Shown: piece after piece, positions 37,226 through 45,000 of the stretch
Position numbering within the stretch: the stretch's first letter is position 1
Layout of the letters: each line of letters opens with the position of its first letter
DNA from: Penaeus vannamei
Taxonomy: Eukaryota > Arthropoda > Malacostraca > Decapoda > Penaeidae
DNA: 45,000 nucleotides
NCBI RefSeq assembly: GCF_042767895.1
Contig: NC_091589.1
Coordinates: forward strand, 25,699,985 to 25,744,984
Direction of reading: 5' to 3'
Position numbers and translations under genes: made by a program
Notes under the pieces: model-generated
Databases searched by the model: none
Told to the model about the DNA's origin: nothing
The model's input: the letters and a program-made list of their open reading frames with translations, nothing else

Positions 37226-37941
37226 TCTACCCATTTACTTGGTGAATCACTACTTTCTACTACATTACTGCCTGATTTATTTGGAGAGAGGACAGAATCA
37301 TCAGAACAGGCATCAGAACCACTCAGAGCTGGAGTATCTGGGAAAACAAAATACTCTTCGTCTGAAGAAACAGTCCTGTTGCATAATATTCATCAAGACT
37401 ATCGAAACTAAAGTTACAGAGCTCAATATCATCTGAAGTATCTGAAGGACACTCGGCTACTTGTTCATCTGCTGGCCATACCTTGCAAGATCTAGGGGCC
37501 AGTTCATCTGCGTCTATTTCAGCAATAGAGAGTACCTGAGTAGTGGCATCAGTGAACTTGGGTTGTGAAAACTCGGCAGCCTCTGGGCTGAAATCTCGTC
37601 CTGCATGCCCAGTTGAGGAGGGATGAGACACTGTATCCTCCTTCACCCTGGGTTCTTTTCCTGTCACATTACTCTCTGCACTAACATCCACCAACTGCTC
37701 TGCTCCTACTTGCTCTGCAACACCTATACAAGTACCCTGTGTCAATTTCCTTTGTTTTGCATCTGGATTTACCACCCAAACTGACGTTCTTCTGCCCTGT
37801 ACAGCAGAGATGGAGCGAGGAACAATGAACTTTGGGTTTGTTCCCTCCACTAAAATTGCCCTAGACTCTGGGAGACCTCTAGCAATAGCAGCACTAACAA
37901 ACTGCCCTGACTTAGGCTCAATGAACTCTGAACCACCGGAG
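37226..37941 (-). pseudogene. E3 pol N-terminal segment upstream of RT (E3 only)
   Basis: Open for over 200 codons (SGQFVSAAIARGLPESRAIL ... acidic DADELAPRSCK ... SDTSDDIELCNFSFDSLDEY). By position it is the region between protease and RT. No protease active-site DSG/DTG is visible; that part is cut off at transposon T3. E2 lacks this block and E4's would lie outside the window. Confidence 0.65.
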
Positions 37942-39196
37942 GGTAATTGTTGAAGACCGCGACGCACCCTCGCAGAGACTAAGTCGAAAAAAAGGATGTT
38001 TTTCTGCATGAAATGCTATGATATCAATTTTCGGCGTTGTTCCTTTTGCGAATGAATCGTTCTGGAGATCGAGTACCATTTCTCCATCGACGATCTTGAT
38101 TTGATAGTCCCGTTAGCAGGGGAGGGCATGAAGTATATCAGGGAAATTATGGGGTAAAAAAAAAAAATCTAAAATAAGAATAACGATCAAAAATGCGTAA
38201 AACTAGCACAAAAAGCGCTTAAAATTGGCCAATGAAACTCTACGGATGTAAACGCCATCTTTGAAAGTTTACGGACTGACGCTTAATAAATCAACCCACA
38301 TTTCGGTAAAACTCACGGGAATTCACACGTTCCAACCCCCCAAAACGTATTGACCAATAAACCAACCTAATATATTATAAATTGCCGTGACTAGGCGTGC
38401 CCGAAGAGGGGAGGGTTGATGGGGGGGGCAAGCCCCCCAACACCCCCCAGGACACATTCTCTCCACCACGGTATGTACGGCAAGACAGAGCTGCATTCAC
38501 ACCGTAAAATAATAAACCAAATACCTTTATATCCGGAAACGTGAAACTTTCGTTTCTTTGTACTGTTGGTATTGCTTCGATTTTAATCACCTTTTTCATC
38601 CTTTGGAGCTCTTGATGGGCTCAGATATAAAACTGGGATGGTTACTGAAGTCTAATTATTCTTCGATGCCACTGTAAAGGTCTTAAAAAGAACCCAGAAT
38701 CAACACAACACTGGAAACGCAACATTTCTCACCGGCTTTCAATCTCGAAATGAGCGGTATGGTGAGCTGTCAACCTGTGGCTGGCGCAAGAAAGTGTGAA
38801 ACACTCGATGCGCAGGATTCGATATGAGGGTATAGATAAATATAAAAATATGCAAATGAAGTATAATAACATTACTAAAAGACTTTAAAGGTATAAATGC
38901 GTACCAGCAGACACATAATTAGCCAAATATCGTTTTGACAAGCGCGTAATGATACACGAACTAGTTCGCGAACGCAAAAATGCGTTCGTGGGTCAGTGTC
39001 GTGTTTTTCCTCGCAAGGTAAACAAGCTCATCGACTTTGAATTTGAAAGGCGGCCGCGCGTTATATTTTCGTCATTTAGCGGTGATTATAAGCCCGGTGC
39101 ATCTTAAACTGTACGCTATCCCCTTCTATTTTCCCCGCTCTATAAGATGGCGGTGTCCATTTTCCTCTACGCGCGTCGCGGTCTTCAACCTTTACC
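37942..39196. mobile_element. TIR DNA transposon copy T3 (1255 bp)
   Basis: Same inverted ends and full-length interior as T1. The right junction (...TTTACC then GTAACAAATAC) is at exactly the same gag position as T1, but the left junction (ACCACCGGAG) is in a different part of pol. So T1 and T3 descend from one insertion and differ by the extent of deletion on the left. Confidence 0.82.
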
Positions 39197-40027
39197 GTAA
39201 CAAATACTGTGCATATCCCCTGGCCCTAGCTTTAGCAACACGAATAAAATTATCCTCTGTAGGAGGTCTTGCTAGAGCCTCAATGGTACAAATCCAGGCC
39301 TCTACTTCCTGATTGCGAACCAGAGGCATTGATGCTGGTGTATCCCCTTTAAATACTGGGACCTCTTCACGCCCCAAATAAATGGGATGTGTGTGTGACT
39401 ATAATCTGAGGTCGTGGGTAACTGCCCTACAGAATGACAGCATGCATGACGTGCCTGAGGCTGTGGCCTGGGGAGGCATGACTCGCGGGCGTCAGGCCTT
39501 CCCGAAGGCCCACTAGCTAACTGTGGAGGTGGGACGTTCCCCCGAGAAAGTTCGGGAGTGGATGCTCCAGAGCGAGGCTCATGCGGAGTCCGTAATTGCC
39601 GCATCTCTTCTCGCAGGTGCCGGTTCTGTCCTTCTAAGGTATCTATCCTATGTAAGGCAGCCTCTAATTGAGCCTGAAGGGCTCCTAATTCCAATGGGGC
39701 AGCACCTTGGAGAGGGGCACTGTCATCACCCTCCTGCATGGACGCAGCATCGGGAGCCACGTGGCTTCCCTGCACATCATGGACCGGCATAATAGCGACA
39801 CTAAGCTCAACTGGAGTATTGGTGCGACTGCCCTTCTGACCGCTTTTCTGGCCTGCCCTCGTCCTAGCCATCAGCCTCTTACAAATACGAACGAGAGACC
39901 TTCTCTGAGCGCGGTTACAAGTTTTTACTATTCCCCGAGAATCTTCGCTCAACAAGTAAGCACAGCTACAAGAGACCAAGTCATCTAATAACGTAACACC
40001 CGGTACTGTGGAAGACATACGCCACAA
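39197..40027 (-). pseudogene. E3 gag fragment
   Basis: The ATG at 40027 starts MWRMSSTVPGVTLLDDLVSC; 241 codons open to 39302, then a 1-3 base difference shifts the frame into ARGYAQYLL at the transposon boundary. Same basic and coiled-coil-like regions as E2. Confidence 0.82.
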
Positions 40028-40890
40028 ATATACATGAAAGTATGAAACGAATTACACTTCACACTCGTACATCACTATACATATCACTTTACGCATCACT
40101 TGTCACTGCACTTTAACACAGCACCGAGTACGACGGTGTCACCACTGAACACAATATGCAAATCACAACACCATAACACCATATGCTACACAGAGGCAGG
40201 GCATCATTCACCATAATACTTTCATTCACTACATCAAGAAAAAGCAAATATACGTATTCACGCCGCTAACACCCACTAATCATACTTTACCATATACACT
40301 GTCGCTCGTTGTCGCTTCGGCCACAGTTCACGCAAGAACCAGGTGAAAGGCAGGGCTGATCTTCAACACCACAGTATCACAGTATCACAGTATCACGTAG
40401 TAGACAGCAGCACATCACAAGCTACGGGTACAAGGGAAAGCAGTATCCCGAGATCTCATACAATGCATACACAGATAAAAATGAATGACTTAAGGGCATG
40501 AATAAATATATATCAATGGCAGGTCAGCTTTTCACATACTAGGGTTAACCAACGCTATAATGTACCACGTGTTCACTATTACATCATTGCATCAAGATGG
40601 AATTATACTAGTCATCAGCCTCAAGAATTCGTATAAAATGATAAAAAGTAAAAAACTATATATAAAATTATCAAAATAAAATTACATGTAAAACTTACGT
40701 AAAACAGGTTTGAAAAAAACGATCTTTCCTAAAACTCGAGATCTTAAAAGTACGTAAAATTACAAAGGAAACGTAAAATTCTGAAAAACCACGACTCTAG
40801 GCGTATGGGGAACGTATGTGACTAGTATAATACACGAAACAATATGAAAACCAGCCAACTACCACATACCGCCGCTAGCCACCAAAATCC
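40028..40890 (-). other. E3 untranslated leader
   Basis: Homologous to the E1 and E2 leaders, with a three-unit CACAGTATCA repeat near 40368. Confidence 0.65.
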
Positions 40891-41543
40891 TGTAAGGTAA
40901 CAGTAACGCAGTACTGCTACTTCTCGTACAATACCGGGACAATTCCAGGTCAGTGTCCCTCGGAGATCCGTTCACCTTCCGTTCACCTTCCTTTTACCTT
41001 AAATCACCACATGCGAGCACCACCCGGCCACCCCCACATCGGACATGTAGTGGGAGCAGCCAAAGCGGATGAGCGGGGGAGTCCAGGTCACGGCACTCGC
41101 ATACGTGAGGAAACAAGTTAATTTAATGCTAGGTAAATTATTTACTATAAATTCTCATATTTGCACAAGTATTTCAGAAATTCAATAGTTCATATCCAGC
41201 AATACTTTACGCTGAACTTTGTCATCACTAATTAGCCGGGGGAAATCATGAACAATTCGCTGCTTGCTTGTTTGTTTATTTTCGTCTTAGACCCTAGCTT
41301 ACAAGTTTACCCTTCTTGCGCCAGTCACTAAAGTATAAAATAAATCAGTGGCGATTTCCCTGTAAAATACATGATGATGGCCGTGACCTTACGTGTAGCA
41401 GCGGGGTCCGAACAGGAAGGAGGCGAGACCAGATCTCCCCGGTAATGGTACTACCCAAAAAGTACCAGGGGGTATCAGTGCCCTCTACCGGGGTATCGTG
41501 TACTCTCGTGGACACTCGTGAGTGGCTGCATTGTCATGGTTTA

Positions 41544-41584
41544 TGACGTCACTAATGACGTAGCAAAACACTAGCGTGACGTCA
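41544..41584. promoter_or_regulatory. Paired TGACGTCA palindromes in LTR 4
   Basis: Same 33-bp spacing as in LTRs 2 and 3. Confidence 0.6.
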
Positions 41585-42279
41585 CTAGCAGACGCCAAAC
41601 AAATATTTGAATGTATCTATAAACATTGTAAATTCGTGACAATCCTCCTGGTAGGTAGTGTCCTCACATGATTTACTGGGCATATAAGAGGCAATAAACA
41701 TAGCATGTACGTCGCTAAGCCCACGTACGTTTGCTTACAATAATTACGGGCGGTACCCCGCATTCCCACCACGAAGGATAAATACACATGATAAAAATAG
41801 GGTATATACAAGGAAAATAAAACTCAATGCTGACAGTAGTTCTCGGTGCCCATTTTCCAATGGGTTCACTGAATCCGACTCGTACCATGGACTCCGTCAT
41901 ACCAAAGGGGGGGGGGGTACCGTGGTAGGACAAGGAGTGGGCGAGTAGTCCCACTACAACCCTCCCGGGCCCTGGGTCGTATGGTCCGATAGTTCAGCGG
42001 ACCTACGACCTCCCCGTGCACTTCAGGCCTTCTCATCTCACACCAGAGCCGAGGGGTCGCCTTCTCTTCTCGCGCTAAGGCTAAGGGGTTGCCTGGGGCT
42101 CATCATCGGTATAAATATATACATGAACATCATAGCTGGAAAGAGAACATAAAGTCAGCGTGGCATATATGTAGGTTACAAGGAGTCACCGAATGATGCA
42201 TTTTAACTTTTGACTGGGCAAGGTGGTCCACAAGCATTACAAACGTAATCTAAAACTTGACAGAAAAATGTAAAACAAA

Positions 42280-42718
42280 TTAAAACATCAATACAATATC
42301 AAAATTTTTTAAAAATTAAGAGAAAAAATAATACAGAATTCAAGACATTGAAATTAAGAGAACACGAATAAAACAAGGATTCAAAACATTAAAATTAAGA
42401 GAACATAAAACTGAATAAGACATTGAAATTAAGAGAGCACAAGTAAGACATAAAACATGAAAATTAAGAGAACAAATGAAACGATTTCAAAACATTAAAA
42501 AATAAGAGAACACGAATAAAACATGGATTCAAAACATTTAAATTAAGAGAACATAAAACTGAATAAGACATTGAAATTAAGATTGCACAAATAAAACATA
42601 AAACATTAAAAAATAAGAGAACACGAATAAAGCAAGGATTCAAAACATTAAAATTAAGAGAACATAAAACTGAATAAGACATTGAAATTAAGAGAACAAA
42701 AATTAAAAAGAATAAAAG
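42280..42718. repeat. A-rich minisatellite in LTR 4 (largest block)
   Basis: Same unit family as in LTR 1 but ~435 bp long, with several units repeated in the same order, so it grew by duplication of multi-unit blocks. Confidence 0.85.
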
Positions 42719-42788
42719 ACACCTACCGACTCGACAATGAGCGACTGAGCAAGCACACCACAGTACACCTTCAGTCACGCCATCTCAT

Positions 42789-43784
42789 TCATTCCTCCCA
42801 AACCTCGTAGTCACTGTAATCACTGTTCGTTTCTGTGCTCATTTCTGCACCAGAGTAAAGGAAATTATCACTAGGAAACCTGTTCAGCGGTTCCGAATTA
42901 CTAAATTCGTCTTCCGTCCGGTCATACCCGAAACGATCGAGCACACGTACAGGTGCTGCTGCTACGTCCGGGGGACGGCCTGGCAACGGACCGTCAACAC
43001 CTGGAGGTTCAGAAGGCAGTCTGTCTCCAACCTCAACATAATCTAGTTCAGCAGGAGGGAGATACATTTTCAACTGATCTCTGTGCTGCTTCACTATATG
43101 ATAAGGGGGCTGAAGGTCTTTAATCTCGAATACAACGGGACCTGTTTGCTTGATCACTCTACAGGGACCTTGCCATCGGTCCTGTAACGCCCCTCCGGTA
43201 AAGTCCCTACGGAGGACGAGCGCGCCTTCCTCCGGCTGCCAGGTAGAGCGAACTTTCCGATTGTGCGCCTGTGCATTGGCCTCTCTGGACCGGAGAGAAG
43301 CAGCAATGGCAAGCTGCCTGGCCTTAGCCAGCTGTTGCACCCTAAGATTAGTGTCCGTCGTTACTTGGTTGGGGAGTCCCCTGGGAAACAAGGCCATCTT
43401 CCCAGTAAGGAGGTAAAGAGGCTGGTCCCCCACTGAGCAATGTATGGCTGAATTTATGGCTAGCCTAACGGAGGTCAGATATAGCGGCCACCTCCCTGGT
43501 TTATCAGCCACAAGCATAGCAAGAGCATCCTTCACAACCCCGTTTGTCCGTTCAACTAAACCATTTGAACTAGGATGATATGCTATGGAGAACGAACATC
43601 GTATCTCCAGCTGTCTACACACTTCCTGCCACTGTTCATTAGCAAACTCGCCCCCATTGTCTGTCATTATCTGTCGGGGTGGTCCAAAAAGGGTTATAAA
43701 GTGATCATAAAATCCCCGAAGAACCGTTTCTGTTGTCTTATTCCTGAGTGGAACGAGCTGCAAGTACCAGGATTGGTGATCCAC
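42789..43784 (-). pseudogene. E4 integrase core and C-terminal domain (longest intact frame)
   Basis: A continuous 331-codon frame: DHQSWYLQLVPL, MTDNGGEFANEQW, AYHPSSNGLVERTN, the GPY/F-type domain (DRWQGPCRVIKQTGPVVFEI) and an acidic tail ending DYEVWEE, TGA at 42791-42789. It carries the 594-bp deletion, so the zinc finger and first catalytic Asp are gone; integration activity is not expected. Confidence 0.87.
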
Positions 43785-45000
43785 TATTGACAGAACATAT
43801 CGATAGCCATACTAGTATAAAATCATAAAAACTCATGGGCAAACCTGCTCATACGAGGTGACTGTTTTGCGAGAGAACACATAGGTGAGAGGGCGATGGT
43901 CAGTGTATATAGTAAATGGTCTCCCATACACATAAGGGTCGAATATCCGAACAGCCTCTACTACAGCAAGAGCCTCAAGATCTGTGGCAGGATATCGAGA
44001 CTCCGCATCTTTCAACGTCCTCGACCAATATGAAACAGCCTGGGGCTCTCCATTATCACTGCGCTGAAGAACTGCGCCGAGAGCTTGGGCAGAACCATCT
44101 GTATGAATTTCAAAATGTCGCTCAAAGTCAGGCAGACAAAATGGGAGCCGAAACAAGGGCGTCTTTAAGATTTTGGAAGGCGCTCCCTGCTTCTGGTGAC
44201 CATGTGAATGACACCCCTTTCTTAGTAAGTTGTTTCAATGTACGGGCAACAGTAGCAAAACCCTGTATGTGTCGCCGAAAGAGCCCACATGCCCCCAGGA
44301 AGCGGCGAACCTCACGTACAGACCTGGGATGCCTCATATCATTAATGGCCGGAACCTTATTGGGATTGGGTAATACTCCCTCTGGGCTTACAACAAAACC
44401 AAGGAACTATCTGGTGTTTGGCAAATAAGCACTTAGCAAGATTGAGTTTCATATCAGCCTCGTCTAACAGTGCTAGAGTTTCAGCAAGATTACTTAGATG
44501 GCTTTCAAATGTCTTACTGGCCACAACTACATCATCCAGATACGCTAGCATGTGTCTCCCAAGCACACTTGACAGCACAACATTCATCGTCCTCTGGAAT
44601 GTAGTTGGGGCCGTGGATAACCCAAAGGGCATTCTTTGAAACTGGAAGAGGCGTGCTCCATCAGTAAAAGCTGTTTTTGGCCTATCTTCCTCAGCTACCT
44701 CTATTGCCCAATATGCAGCTCTACTGTCCAGAACGGTATACCAAACATTGCCTGTCAAACTGTCTATGACCTCGTCGATTCGAGGTAAGGGATAACTATC
44801 ACCAGCAGTGACATGATTCAAGCCCCAGTAGTCAACACAAAAGCAAACTGTCCCATCCTTTTTCCTTACTAGGACTACCGGAGAGAGCCAGGGTGACGTG
44901 GAAGGCTCAATAACCCCTTGCTTAAGCATTGTGTTACACACTGTGCGTATCAGCTCCATGGTTGCCTGAGGAAGACGCCACTGCCTAACGCACACAGGTT
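43785..45000 (-). pseudogene. E4 reverse transcriptase and RNase H, cut by the window edge
   Basis: RT open from beyond 44995 down to 44357: RKKDGTVCFCVDYWGLNH, DSYPLPRIDEVIDSLTGNVW, FQFQRMPFGLSTAPTTF, AYLDDVVVAS. It then shows the shared disruption after KHQIVPW. RNase H lies at 43833-44156 with the same 2-bp loss as E2. Gag and the 5' LTR of E4 lie outside the window. Confidence 0.88.

Larger units (their letters stand above)
40891..42767 (-). mobile_element. LTR 4 (shared: 5' of E3, 3' of E4)
   Basis: The longest LTR (1.88 kb) because its A-rich repeat block is largest (42280-42715). It has a short duplication of CCGTTCACCTTC near 40977. Confidence 0.8.

Noticed and set aside
20990..45000. 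Envelope-like third gene of an errantivirus
   Set aside because: The integrase frame ends in DYEVWEE and LTR sequence follows almost at once; there is no further open frame between pol and the 3' LTR in any copy.

Overview
The window looks like nuclear DNA from an arthropod, most plausibly a decapod crustacean such as a penaeid shrimp. This is inferred from three things: extreme microsatellite and minisatellite density, very GC-rich short exons set in simple-repeat introns, and degenerate Ty3/Gypsy-type retroelements. Splicing signals, a MOV10-family helicase and a secreted C-type-lectin-like protein rule out a prokaryote. The species cannot be fixed from sequence alone.

Region 1 (1-8.5 kb). 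The first 3.8 kb is nearly all tandem repeats: a 4-unit ~105-bp minisatellite, GA, TTG/TTA and CT tracts. A four-exon gene on the minus strand (CDS 7973 down to 3856) encodes a 184-residue secreted C-type-lectin-like protein whose exon phases all agree. Its second intron carries seven extra near-identical or decayed copies of the 3' half of exon 2, spaced ~260 bp apart in GA/CT-rich filler.

Region 2 (8.5-18.9 kb). Ten plus-strand exons (8493-18030) encode the C-terminal 1009 residues of a MOV10/Armitage-type SF1 RNA helicase. All helicase motifs are present, and a ~490-residue low-complexity acidic segment precedes the helicase core. The 5' exons are not in the window. If the gene continues upstream, the lectin gene lies antisense inside one of its introns. 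The introns hold long simple repeats and one ~250-bp MITE-like element (16217-16468).

Region 3 (19.4-45 kb). A head-to-tail array of four Ty3/Gypsy-type LTR retroelements (E1-E4), all on the minus strand, with a single LTR between neighbours (LTR-internal-LTR-internal...). The array runs off the right edge. Gag, reverse transcriptase, RNase H and integrase are recognisable, but every copy is broken. All four share one frame disruption in reverse transcriptase. E1, E2 and E4 share a 594-bp deletion in integrase. E1-E3 each contain a DNA transposon with ~24-bp terminal inverted repeats (0.81-1.27 kb). The shared lesions occur in conflicting combinations, which suggests growth and reshuffling by recombination rather than four separate insertions. 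Read-through from the helicase gene would cross the array antisense, a piRNA-cluster-like layout that is only a hypothesis.

No rRNA, tRNA or CRISPR was recognised.
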